Source of the DNA: Candidatus Hadersleviella danica
Lineage (GTDB): Bacteria > Chloroflexota > Anaerolineae > Promineifilales > Promineifilaceae
Length of the DNA: 64,000 nt
NCBI GenBank assembly: GCA_016711405.1
Contig: JADJSZ010000024.1
Location: 1 to 64,000, forward strand
Direction of reading: 5' to 3'
Shown: positions 27,124 to 36,258 of the stretch, one piece after another
How positions within the stretch are numbered: position 1 is the stretch's first letter
Layout of the letters: each line of letters begins with the position of its first letter
Made by a program: the position numbers and the translations under genes
The notes under the pieces: generated by a model
What the model saw: the letters and a program-made list of their open reading frames with translations, nothing else
Database searches by the model: none
What the model was told of the DNA's origin: nothing

Positions 27124-28227
27124 TTAACTGAGCAATTGCCCAATGGCGGCTACAAACCGCCCATCCCCTCGCGCTTTGTCGAACATCGTCAGGGCATCGT
27201 GCTTGCGCCCCGTATCGAGGTAAAGCACGCCGAGCGTGAAGTAGGCGGCGGGCAAATCCAAGCCCCCTTTCAATACTTTCTCATAGCAAGCAATCGCCTT
27301 GGCCGCATCCCCCCGCGATTCAAAGTCCATCGCTTGTCCAATCAGCGCGTCCCGCTCCAGCTTGCTCAAGCCGTCGCCTGTGCCGTAGAGCAAATCCTCG
27401 TTGTCTTCCTCGCGGAAAATTTCCTCGGCCAGCTTTTCTTGGGCAAAGGTGCGGGCGGATGAAACAGCATCTTGGTTGCCCCCCAGTTGCCATGAGGATT
27501 TTTCAGATTCGAGCACGGCCGCCATTTGCCGAATCGCATCGGCCAACCCATCATGGCGTCGGGGTACGCCTCTTCGCCGTGGCGCACCAAGCGAATAGCA
27601 GTCAACACATCGGGGTTGTCGGGGTCGAGGCGCAACGCGGCGCGGCACATTTGCATCGCCTTCTTCGATTCGCCCATCATGGACAAACTGCGGGCGATGG
27701 CCAGATATTCGCGCACGGCCTTTTTTCGTTTCGCCTGTGCGCTGGAAGACCATGGCCAAGCGTTGGTGGGCGCCGAGCAGGTTTGGCTCGAGCCGCACCG
27801 CCCGCTCCCAATTGCTAATGGCCGATTCCGCATCCCGTTGGCGCAGGTAAATTTCACCTGTAGCCATATAAGTACGCCCCGCTTCGCCCAACATGCCCAT
27901 CCGCTCTTGAATATCGGCGACTTTGCCCAAAAATTGGACATTGCCTTGGGAATGGCGAGCGGCCAGCTTAAAGCACTCGAGAGCGCGGTCATACTGCTTT
28001 TGCCCCAAGCACGCTTCGCCTAACCCTGCATATGCCTCAGCGCGGTCGGGAAACTCGCTGATGGCAATGCGATAGGCGGCAATGGCTTCGCGCCATTGCT
28101 CATTTTTGAGGAAACCGCTCCCTTTTTTGAGAGCATCTACATACCGTGTACGGTCGCCAGCCACTTGATTAACTCCATGTGTGAGGTGTACATAACGATA
28201 TACCAACAAGGCGTTAGAGGCAAGCAA
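27124..28227 (-). CDS. Tetratricopeptide-repeat protein (frameshifted)
   Basis: About 367 residues. At least five TPR units can be seen, for example WREAIAAYRIAISEFPDRAE, YDRALECFKLAARHSQGN, AESAISNWERAVRLEPN and, after correction, SKKAMQMCRAALRLDPDNPD. Two compensating base changes, near 27727 (an A6 run on the coding strand) and 27560, restore the middle third; outside it the frame is continuous. TPRs make protein-binding superhelices. No enzyme domain is attached. The true start may be further in than 28227; VNQVAGDRTRYVDALKKG begins the folded part. Confidence 0.72.
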   Translation of the reverse strand: MLASNALLVYRYVHLTHGVNQVAGDRTRYVDALKKGSGFLKNEQWREAIAAYRIAISEFPDRAEAYAGLGEACLGQKQYDRALECFKLAARHSQGNVQFLGKVADIQERMGMLGEAGRTYMATGEIYLRQRDAESAISNWERAVRLEPNLLGAHQRLAMVFQRTGETKKGRARISGHRPQFVHDGRIEEGDANVPRRVAPRPRQPRCVDCYSLGAPRRRGVPRRHDGLADAIRQMAAVLESEKSSWQLGGNQDAVSSARTFAQEKLAEEIFREEDNEDLLYGTGDGLSKLERDALIGQAMDFESRGDAAKAIACYEKVLKGGLDLPAAYFTLGVLYLDTGRKHDALTMFDKARGDGRFVAAIGQLLS

Positions 28228-28319
28228 TCGCCGTGGTGAAAGGTAAAAGGTAAAAGGTTAAAAGTGAAAGGTGGTCGCCACTTCTCACTTTTCACTTTTT
28301 ACTTTTTACTTTTACTTCC
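28228..28319. repeat. Opposed AAAAGGT/ACTTTTT heptamer arrays
   Basis: Heptamers AAAAGGT and AAAAGTG are followed, across GGTCGCCACT, by TTTTCACT/TTTTTACT units. The hairpin fills the 92 bases between two minus-strand genes. Confidence 0.7.
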
Positions 28320-29338
28320 TTAGGGCAGTGGCGAAACCTGAACAATCAGTTTGCCGTTGTTTTCGCCTGTGAAGAGTTTGTTGACGGCCGTCGGCGCTGT
28401 TTCCAGCCCCTGCTCAATATCGGTGCGGTATTGCAGTTTGCCCTCAGCGTACCAATCGCCCAAAGCAGACATGGCCTCGGCCGCACGGGGGTAATAATCG
28501 AGGACGATAAACCCTTCCATCCGCGCCCGGCGCATGAGAATGTTGCCCAAGTTATACGGCCCCGGTGTGCGGCTGGTGGCGTTGTATTGGGCGATGAGGC
28601 CACACAGGACGATTCGCGCCCGCAAATTGATGTGGTTTAAGACAGTCTCCAAGATTTTGCCCCCGACATTCTCGAAGTAAACGTCTATGCCATCGGGGCA
28701 ATGTTCTTTGAGCGCTTTGTGGAGCGACCCCATTTTGTAGTTAATCGCCCCATCAAAGCCGAGGGTTTCGGTGAGGTAGCGGCATTTTTCGGCCGTGCCC
28801 GCAATCCCCACCACGCGCATTCCCAACAGTTTGCCAATCTGCCCCACCACGGAACCCACCGCCCCCGCCGCGCCCGAAACGACCAGCGTTTCGCCTGCTT
28901 TGGGTTGGCCAATATCGAGCAGACCAAAATAGGCTGTCAGGCCAATCATCCCGAAGAGGCCCATGTAGGCATCGAGCGGCAGGCGGCGGTCCCACTCGAG
29001 GCGGCTGAGGCCACGGCCGTTGCCGACATAGTATTTTTCCCAGTTGATTAACCCCTGTACGATGTCGCCCGCCTTAAATTTGGGGTTGAGCGACTCTCCC
29101 ACCACCCCAATGGCGTGCCCACGCATGACATCGCCCAAGGCAAGAGGGGGCAAGTAGGTGGCGGTTTCGTCCATCCACGCCCTGTTGGTGGGGTCGAGCG
29201 AGAGGTAGATGCTCCGCACGAGGATTTCGCCCTCTTGCAGGGGGGCACGGCCGTTTCTTGCCATGTAAAATCGCTGGGCTGAATCATGCCCGTCGGCCGT
29301 GCGGCAATCAGCCACTGTTGGTTGGTGCGGTCACCCAT
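28320..29338 (-). CDS. NADP-dependent medium-chain oxidoreductase (frameshifted N-terminus)
   Basis: Restored to 29338 (MGDRTNQQWLIAARPTGM) behind AAGGAGATTTTT. One C is missing from the C6 run near 29240; with it, ...VPPLQEGEILVRSIYLSLDP reads through. The zinc-independent MDR class (YncB/prostaglandin-reductase/CurA-like) is indicated by LSLDPTNRAWM, the Rossmann motif VSGAAGAVGSVVGQIGKLLG and YFENVGGKILETVLNHIN. About 340 residues, the usual length. These enzymes reduce alpha,beta-unsaturated carbonyls using NADPH. It stands alone between a repeat hairpin and the MITE. Confidence 0.88.
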
Positions 29339-29377
29339 AAAAATCTCCTTTTCAATGAACAATGAGCAATTAACAAA

Positions 29378-29514
29378 GGGTGTATTTCATTTCAGTTGAG
29401 AGCCATTGTAGGGGCAACCCTTGTGGTTGCCCTAACATCTGGTAAATGCGAGGCTGGGGGTAGGCACAAGGCCTACCCCTACCTACAATGTTTTAACCTA
29501 AATGAAACACACCC
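29378..29514. mobile_element. MITE-like element, copy 2 (137 bp), with 9-bp target duplication
   Basis: Inverted ends GGGTGTATTTCATTT and AAATGAAACACACCC enclose the same two palindromes as the copy at 17733, in the opposite order. It is flanked on both sides by exact ATTAACAAA (29369-29377 and 29515-29523). No coding capacity. The exact duplication indicates a fairly recent insertion. Confidence 0.88.
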
Positions 29515-29567
29515 ATTAACAAAAGGTTGGTCAGTGGGGCATTATAGCAAAAAGGGGGTTCGTTGGT

Positions 29568-29640
29568 ATGATTAGCTTGTCAGCTTGTCAGCTTGTCAGC
29601 TTGTCTCGCGTCCCCAGTCCCTAGTCCCCCGTCCCCCTTG
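29568..29640. repeat. AGCTTGTC octamers plus CCCAGTC-type heptamers
   Basis: Four AGCTTGTC units followed by CGTCCCCAGTCCCTAGTCCC. The block ends a few bases before ATG 29643. Confidence 0.8.
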
Positions 29641-29642
29641 CT

Positions 29643-31968
29643 ATGACCACCACCCCCCTCCGCTCCCAAACTTCCACCATTGATATTTACATCAAGTTGG
29701 CCCAATACCCCATCTTGTCCGATACCATTCGTGCCCGAATGCGGGAAATGTTGTTTACCCGTGGCATTATAGATGGCACAGCCTTTGAAGCCGAAGTGCG
29801 CGACAAGGCGATTGAATCGCGCAAGCGAGAAGGAACCTACGACCCGTTTAACCCCGAGCCACACACGGTTTGGCAAAAGCGCAAAGACCGCATCCGCAAT
29901 TTCCAAACGGATTCCTATTTTGCCAATAACTTCCCCACGGCCGTTTTTGAGCAGATGGTCGAAGAAGTCCTCTCCAATCAGGGCGGGCAAGCCACCCATG
30001 TCGAAATCACCTTCAACCCCGAGCTGGCTCCGTGGTCTATGCTCTTCCAGCAAGGGCAAATTTACGAATCCATGACGGGCGATAGCAAGGAAGAGGCGCA
30101 ACACCACCTTGAGGAAATCAAAGTCGTCCTCATCAAGCGGCTCATCAGCGAGCATTTGCGCTTTATTGGGGTGGCCAAAAAGACGCTGACCATTGACGAT
30201 TTGCGCCGCATCTACAACCGGCGCATTGGGGAGGGCAAAATTGGGGGCAAAGCGGCCGGCATGGTGCTGGCGTGGAAAATCGCCAACAGCCACCCCGATT
30301 TAACGGGCAAAATCCAAATCCCCGAATCCTATTTTATCGGCAGTGATGTGACCTATGAGTTTCGCCGCTACAACGGCATGGATCACATTATGAACCAGAA
30401 ATATCGGCCGCTGGAAGAAGTTCGCGCCGAGTACCCCAACATCGTCCAAAAGCATCTGGCGGGCCAATTTCCGCCCGACATTGTGGACCAATTGCGCGAG
30501 GTGCTGACCATGCTGGAGGATGTGCCCATTATTGTGCGCTCCTCGAGTTTGTTGGAGGATAACTTTGGCTTTTCGTTTGCGGGCAAATACGACAGCTATT
30601 TTTGCCCCAACCAAGGCACGGCCGAAGAAAACCTGCAATACCTGCTCGATGCCATTCGGCGCATTTACGCCAGCACGCTTAATCCCGATGCCATTTTATA
30701 CCGCCAAAAACACGGCCTGATTGATTACGACGAGCGCATGGCCATTTTGTTGCAGACAGTGCGCGGGGAGCGACACGGCCGTTACTACTTCCCCACCCTC
30801 GCGGGCGTGGGCTTTAGCCAAAACGCCTACCGCTGGAACGAAAAAATACGGCGCGAAGATGGCTTTTTGCGCCTTGTGTGGGGCATGGGAACCCGCGCCG
30901 TGGACCGCCTGAGCAGTGATTACCCGCGCCTCATCGCCCTCAGCCACCCCCATTTGCGCCCCGAAACCCGCGCCCAAACCATCCGCCAATACTCGCAACA
31001 TTTTGTAGATGTGATTGATTTGCAGGAAAACCTCTTTAAGACGTTGCCTGTTGAGGATGTTCTCGACAAAAGTTTCCCCCAATTGTCCTTCATCGCTTCC
31101 ATAGATAAGGGGGATTACCTGCAACCGATTCTCTCGCGGGCGGCCGTGCGGGCTGATGACAACCTTGTGCTGACCTTTGACAAGCTGGTGCAAGACCCCA
31201 AATTTGTCAATCTGCTCCGCACGACGCTGACGTTGCTGGAAAAGAAGTATGAGCAAGCGGTGGACACCGAATTTACGGTGGAAATCACCCAAAGCGGAGC
31301 CGACATCAATTATATTTTGCATATTTTGCAATGTCGGCCGCTTTCTCTGCGCCAAGAAACACCCACGGCCGAAATCCCGGCCGACTTGGGCGACAAGCGC
31401 ATTTTGTTCCGCTCCCACCGCCTCGTGCCCGATGGCCAAGCACTGGGCGTGCGCTACATCGTCTTCATAGACCCCACCCTCTACCGCCGCATTCCCGAAC
31501 CCAACATTAAGCGGGAATTGGGGCGGGCGGTCAGCCGGCTGAACCACATCTTAGAAAAAGAGTCGTTTGTGCTGATGGGGCCGGGGCGCTGGGGCAGTTC
31601 CAACTTGGAACTTGGCGTGCGGGTCAGTTACGGCGACATCCACAACACCAAAGTGCTTATCGAAATGGGGGTAGCCGAGGCGGGCGTGGCCCCTGAACTC
31701 TCTTACGGAACCCATTTTTTCCAAGATTTGGTCGAAGGGGGGCATTTACTCCCTCCCTCTACACCTCCTCGCCGATATTCCCCACCAATTTGATTGGGAT
31801 TTCTTCCAAAAAACGCACAACATCCTGCCCCTCTTCTCGCCCGACGATGCCCACCTCGCCCCCTACCTGCGTGTGATAGATGTGCTGGCGCAGACGGATT
31901 GCTTGCTGGATATTCTGATGAACGGCGTGCAAGATGAGGCGGTGGGGTATTTGCGGCCCGTTGGGTGA
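29643..31968 (+). CDS. Protein with PEP-synthase-type ATP-binding (PPDK N) domain (frameshifted C-terminus)
   Basis: About 774 residues once an extra G in the G6 run at 31736-31741 is removed; the restored tail reads IYSLPLHLLADIPHQFDW and ends at 31968. The nucleotide-binding half of PEP synthase/PPDK is evident: IGGKAAGMVLAWKIA (about 200), IIVRSSSLLEDNFGFSFAGK with the key Arg (about 297), and GVGFSQNAYRW. The His-swivel and PEP/pyruvate-binding domains of true PEP synthase are absent, so it is a PPDK_N-only relative with unknown phosphotransfer role. The first 190 residues are not recognised. It precedes a beta-lactamase-fold/cNMP protein on the same strand. Confidence 0.78.
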
Positions 31969-32072
31969 GGGGAGGGGGAGCAGGGGAGCAGGGAGGAGCA
32001 GAGGAGCCAATGACAAATGACAAATGACAAATGACCACTACTCACTACTCACTAACCACTAGCCACTACCCA
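31969..32072. repeat. Composite octamer and heptamer block
   Basis: GGAGCAGG octamers, four GACAAAT/GACCAAT heptamers, then ACTCACT/AACCACT heptamers up to the ATG at 32075. No Shine-Dalgarno site is possible. Confidence 0.8.
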
Positions 32073-32074
32073 CT

Positions 32075-34263
32075 ATGTCCCGCATCCACCCCCTGCCCAA
32101 CAGCACTTATCTGGTAGACACGGCCGCTGGCTCTATCCTCGTCAACTGCCCCCCCGAAACCCTCAAATACATCTTGGCACAGGGACTAGAGCCACCCCAA
32201 CTCATCCTCCTGCCGCCCGACATGCCCCACGGCCGCGAACTCGGCTCCAGCGGCTTTGTCCATCAGGGCATCAACTACGCCAGTGTTGAGTTTTTGCTGT
32301 ACGCTAATTTTTTTGGCAAACAGCGCAACGCCCACATTATCACCCCCACGGCCGCCCAAGCGGCCCGGCTGGACCAAATGCTAGAAGAGACATTCACAGG
32401 GCCGACCCGCGACGAGGAGTATGGGGCGGATTTGTGGTTGCGGGCGGAGTGTGCGGCCGTGGGCTATTACCCCCCCTTCGGCCGTGCCCCCACCCACAGC
32501 GACCTATGCCGCATCTCCAATCTGGAGACAGACGGCGGCGATTTGGGGCACGGGGTGCGCGTGGAACTGGTGGGCGAGATGTACCACTTTTACGAGGGCG
32601 ACGAGGTGGTGGCCGAAGTCTCGACAGTCGTGCGGGGCACGCCACGGCCGCTGACCCTCGCCCCCGCTCGGCCGCTGTTGCGCCACGAACTCACCCTGCA
32701 ATTCATCGGCGGGAGCGATGGCTTTGACCCAGCGGGCATTACCACCTGCTTTTTGGCTTACCTGAGTAGCGATGTGCAACAGCAAGCCACGTTGTTCGAC
32801 ACGGCCGCTTACCTGCGGATGCGCCTCGGCAACCTCGGCCTCTCCCCCCGCCAAATCTCCGAAGTCGTGTTGTCCCATCTGCACGAAGACCATTTGGCGG
32901 GCTTGCCCGAACTGTTGTTGATGGGCGACCAGCGCATCCGACTCCTCACCTGCGATGTCATTTACCAGAGTTTGTTGCGCGTCCTCAGCGCCATGCTCAA
33001 CCTCTCGGCCGAGGATGTGGCCGCTTTGTTCGACTATTGCCCGCTCAACCCCGGCCAGCCGTTGGAGCTAGACGGCCGTGTCTTCGAGTCCATCTACGCC
33101 ATCCACACCATCCCCACCATTGCCGTGCGCGTCAGCGCCTCTATTACTCGGGCGACATGCGCTACGACGAGCAATGGTTCGACCAACTGGTGCAAGAGGG
33201 AACCCTCTCCGACCAGCGGCGCAATGACCTCATCCACTTTGCCGAGGGGGCGCAAGTGTTGGTGCAAGATGCGGGCGGCGGGGCCATCCACACGACCATC
33301 ACCCCCGAATTGCTGGCGGTGTTGGCCGCCAAAGGGCAACGGGTTATTTTGGCGCACACCAAGCAAGATGAGTTGACGGCCGACCAATCTGTTTGGGCGG
33401 GGCGGGTGGAATTTGCCAGCAGTGGCCATGTCTCGGGCATGGGCGCGGCCTTGGCCGAAGCGGATGATGTGGAGGTGGTGGAGACGCTCCAAGCGTGCCC
33501 CTTCCTGAGCCGTTTGGGGCTGGCCAAAATTCAAGACCTCGCCACCCAAGTGACCATCACCCACCACGAAGCGCAAGATGTGATTATTCGGGATGGGGAG
33601 CTATCGGATGGGAGCATGTTTGTCGTCCACTCGGGCTTGGTGGAGATTTGGAACGGGGTGGAGCTGATGATGGTGGTCGGCCGAGGGGGGAGCCTTGGCG
33701 AGCGGGGGGCATTGGAGGGCTGGCAACGGATGAATACCTTGGTGGCGCGGGGGGATGCCCAGCTTTTGGTCATTCCACGGGAGGCGTTCGCGGCCGTGGC
33801 CACCCACCTTGGTTTGGCGGAGGCGTTCGAGCGGGCGGATTGGATGTGGCGGCAAGCCATCTTCCACGATTTGCTCTGGTCTACCCTTCTCGATTTGGCG
33901 CTCGATTTTGTGCCGCGCCAGTTGGAGGCTGGGCAACAGCTCTTCACCTTGGGCGATTTGGCCGAGGAGATTTACCTGCTCATCACAGGGGAGATGGAGG
34001 TGGTGGGCCAAGAGGGGCAGACGCTGGATGGCATGGATGAGCCGGGCACGTTTTTCGGCGGCCGTGGGGTGCTGTACAACACGCTCCGCAATGCTTCCGC
34101 CCATGCGGCCGTGCCCAGCGAGGTGTGGGCGCTCCCCCTACCCGCCTTGCAACGCCTCCAAATGGTCTACCCCCACATCCTCATGCACCTGCGGGCGGTG
34201 GAAGGGGGACGGTTGGGGGAAGGTAGTTACTGGTTATTCGTTATGGGGTGTGTTTCTTTGTAG
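32075..34263 (+). CDS. Metallo-beta-lactamase-fold protein with two cyclic-nucleotide-binding domains (frameshifted)
   Basis: About 730 residues after restoring one missing base near 33130. The first 430 residues carry a metallo-beta-lactamase core with LSHLHEDHLAG (HxHxDH), the later ligand Asp in YYSGDMRYDEQW and a distal His (SSGHVSG). Two Crp-type cNMP-binding folds follow: DVIIRDGELSDGSMFVVHSG (about 500) and QQLFTLGDLAEEIYLLITGE (about 625). No HTH is attached, so it is likely an enzyme gated by a nucleotide rather than a transcription factor. The last residues, from about 34226, are encoded by GGTTATT heptamers and the edge of a MITE copy, so the ancestral stop was probably lost. Confidence 0.75.
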
Positions 34264-34356
34264 GGGTAGGCCTTGTCCCTCTTCAGGGATAAATATGCCT
34301 ACCCAAACCCTCGGTCAAACCAACACTTAGGGCAACCACAAGGGTTGCCCCTACAA
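34245..34356. mobile_element. Degraded MITE-like copy 3
   Basis: Begins GGGTGTGTTTC like the other copies and keeps GTAGGGGTAGGCCTTGT and GGGCAACCACAAGGGTTGCC, but the inner part is rearranged and the right inverted end is gone. It overlaps the 3' end of the preceding gene. Confidence 0.7.
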
Positions 34357-34371
34357 CCTCCCCCGCCCCGC

Positions 34372-34408
34372 AGACCTGCAAGGTTGTAGAAACCTTGCAG
34401 GTCTTTTT
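34372..34408 (+). terminator. Terminator formed by a dispersed palindrome
   Basis: Perfect 14-bp arms (AGACCTGCAAGGTT and AACCTTGCAGGTCT) with loop GTAGA, followed by T5. The same palindrome recurs at 48773-48805, there without a T-run. Confidence 0.75.
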
Positions 34409-34470
34409 GCCAGCCACGGCCTAAACGGCACGCCCCAACAGGGGTTGCATTTGCCCCCTCTTACAAGAAA

Positions 34471-34680
34471 ATCATTTATAACTAACTAAAAATGACTTAT
34501 GACCCCCTAAAAATAATACATAACCATCTAAAAATGACCTATAACCACCTAAAAATAACTTATAACCGTTTAGAAATTATATATAACCAACTAAAAATGA
34601 TATATAACTGCTTATAAATGACTTATAATCATTTAAAAATCATATATAACCATCTAAAAATGACCTATAACTAGGAAAAA
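34471..34680 (+). repeat. Ten tandem 21-base units leading into the helical-protein gene
   Basis: Exactly ten contiguous 21-base units, AT-rich in a GC-rich genome. Consensus is ATGACCTATAACCATCTAAAA with fixed AT, A, TATAAC, TA and AAA blocks. Variable columns fall at 3, 6, 13-16. As the unit is seven codons, the strand reads as (M/I)(T/I)YN(H/x)LK heptapeptides; from ATG 34492 this frame stays open for five units, stops at 34615-34617, and reopens with ATG 34618 until the TAG in unit 10. The last unit supplies AGGA, 8 bases before ATG 34686. There are no spacers and no dyad symmetry. Confidence 0.9.
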
Positions 34681-34685
34681 ACAAT

Positions 34686-35342
34686 ATGACAGCAAGACTT
34701 TATGGAAAATTAGTAATTAATATGCAATTGGCTGTAGCAGGAATCCAAGCGAATCCTGCTATACAACCTTATTTGGCCGCTTATGGTTATCATTTAGAAG
34801 AAGTAGCCATTGGCGAAGCGTTAGCAGACGAATTAAGTGCGTTAATAGTGGAACAAGCCGCAGTATATGGCGATCAGTTCGCCGTGGCGCAGGAGATTGG
34901 CAAGGCGTGGGCCACGGCCAAGCGGGCTTATATCCGCACCCTGAAGATAGCGCGGGTGGCGTGGGCAGATGATGTGGAGGCCACGGCCGCGCTTCAGCTA
35001 AACGGCCGTCGCCAAGTCGGTTTGGGGGCGTGGCTCCAACAAACGACGCTGTTTTACAGCAACATACTGGCTAACCCTCGCTTGTTGGCCGAGTTGGGGG
35101 GGTATGGGTACACGGCCGCCAAGCTCGAAGGGGAGCTGGGGCTGGTAACGGCCGTGCGCGAACTAAAAGCTGTGCAGGAGCAGAAAAAGGGGCTGGCTCG
35201 GGCGGCTACCAAGGCGCGGAATGTCAAAGCGGCGGCGTTGCGCGAATGGCTCTCGGACTTGCGCAAGGTCGCGGCCGTGGCCTTGGCCGATGACCCGACC
35301 TTGTTGATTGGCTTGGGCTTCCGCCCCCCTCGGGGAAGGTAG
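34686..35342 (+). CDS. All-helical protein with internal duplication, unknown function
   Basis: 218 residues, no signal peptide or membrane helix. Two halves of about 85 residues align: NPAIQPYLAAYGYHLEEV with NPRLLAELGGYGYTAAKL, and TLKIARVAWADD with LRKVAAVALADDP. Each half is a predicted helical hairpin, so the whole may be a four-helix bundle-like fold. The first 180 bases are AT-rich (TTA, ATT, GCA codons) while the rest has ordinary high-GC codons and GGCCGT motifs, an odd change inside one gene. It starts 5 bases after the ten-unit array, whose last unit provides its ribosome-binding site, so array and gene belong together. I have an impression of similar proteins of unknown role in other phyla but cannot name a family. 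Confidence 0.75.
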   Translation: MTARLYGKLVINMQLAVAGIQANPAIQPYLAAYGYHLEEVAIGEALADELSALIVEQAAVYGDQFAVAQEIGKAWATAKRAYIRTLKIARVAWADDVEATAALQLNGRRQVGLGAWLQQTTLFYSNILANPRLLAELGGYGYTAAKLEGELGLVTAVRELKAVQEQKKGLARAATKARNVKAAALREWLSDLRKVAAVALADDPTLLIGLGFRPPRGR

Positions 35343-35443
35343 GGACTGGTTACTGGTTACTCGTTACTCGTTATTCGTTATTGGCTCTTGGTAGGAGTGT
35401 GCCCTTCCACAGACCCAATAACGAATAACCCATAACCAATAAC
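35343..35443. repeat. Opposed GGTTACT heptamer arrays
   Basis: Left arm GGTTACTCGTTATTCGTT-type, right arm its complement (CCAATAACGAATAACC). 24 of 29 positions pair, with a loop of about 30 bases. It fills the gap between two convergent genes. Confidence 0.8.
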
Positions 35444-35446
35444 CCC

Positions 35447-36193
35447 CTACCCCGCCGCCGCCGCCGCGCCGATGATGCCCGCATCGTTCATCAGCGCGGC
35501 CGTCACAATGCGCGTCCGCTCCAAATGAACATAGGGCAAGAACTTATCCCCCCGCTTGCTCACCCCACCCCCCACAATAATCAAATCGGGCGTAAAAAGA
35601 TGCTCGATATACCTAAAATACTCATTCAGCCGCGAGCCATACGCCCGCCACGTTAGCCCCTGCTCCCGCTTAATACGGCCAGCCATATACAACTCCGCCA
35701 CCTCACTCTGCCCCTTCAAGTACACCTTGCCCAGCTCAAAATTGGGGATGAGTTGGCCATTGTAGAACATGCCACACCCCACCCCCGTGCCCAGCGTAAA
35801 GGTCATCACCGTGCCCTGCACCCCTTGCCCTGCCCCCCAGCGAATTTCGGCCATGCCCGCCGCATCCGCATCGTTGACCACGACCACAGGGCAACCCGTC
35901 GCTTGGGCAAACGCCTCTTGCGCGGAATGCCCCACCCAGCCGGGGTAGTGCAACGCCGTGGGCGGGATAAGCACAATGCCATTGGCCACGGCCGAAGGAA
36001 ACCCCACCCCAATCGGCCCCTTGTATTTCAGCTTCTTCACCAGCTTGGCAATCGCCTTAGAGACGCTCTCAATCGTAAAATCGCCCGGTGTCAGCACCCG
36101 AATGCGCTCCGAAGCGAGTTCACCCGTCTCCGCATTCACCAAAGCTCCCTTTATGCCACTACCACCTACATCTATCCCTAAAAGTTCGGTCAT
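35447..36193 (-). CDS. ppgK: Polyphosphate glucokinase
   Basis: 248 residues, ROK family. Phosphate-1 loop GIDVGGSGIKGALV (5-18), VVVVNDADAAGMAE with the catalytic Asp, TLGTGVGCGMFYNG and FTPDLIIVGGGVSK. The length and the KGPIGVGFPSAV strand match polyphosphate/ATP-dependent glucokinases of actinobacteria and Chloroflexota. It phosphorylates glucose with polyphosphate as donor. The C-terminus is a short Ala run (IIGAAAAAG). It is convergent with the helical-protein gene. Confidence 0.9.
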   Translation of the reverse strand: MTELLGIDVGGSGIKGALVNAETGELASERIRVLTPGDFTIESVSKAIAKLVKKLKYKGPIGVGFPSAVANGIVLIPPTALHYPGWVGHSAQEAFAQATGCPVVVVNDADAAGMAEIRWGAGQGVQGTVMTFTLGTGVGCGMFYNGQLIPNFELGKVYLKGQSEVAELYMAGRIKREQGLTWRAYGSRLNEYFRYIEHLFTPDLIIVGGGVSKRGDKFLPYVHLERTRIVTAALMNDAGIIGAAAAAG

Positions 36194-36258
36194 GGGTTTT
36201 TAGTCTCTCAGTCTTTCAGTCTATCAGTCGGTCAGTCTTTCAGCCTATGGTTTACGGC
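36194..36258. repeat. TCAGTCTT octamers passing into TTACGGC heptamers
   Basis: Five or so TCAGTCTN units, then CTTACGGCCTATGGCTTACG, which runs into the 3' end of the patatin gene. Confidence 0.7.

Noticed and set aside
30696..31547. Minus-strand open frame opposite the PPDK-like gene
   Set aside because: No recognisable domain; composition is typical of an antisense shadow.
34471..34680. CRISPR-like array
   Set aside because: Units are 21 bases and directly contiguous, without unique spacers. No cas gene is near.
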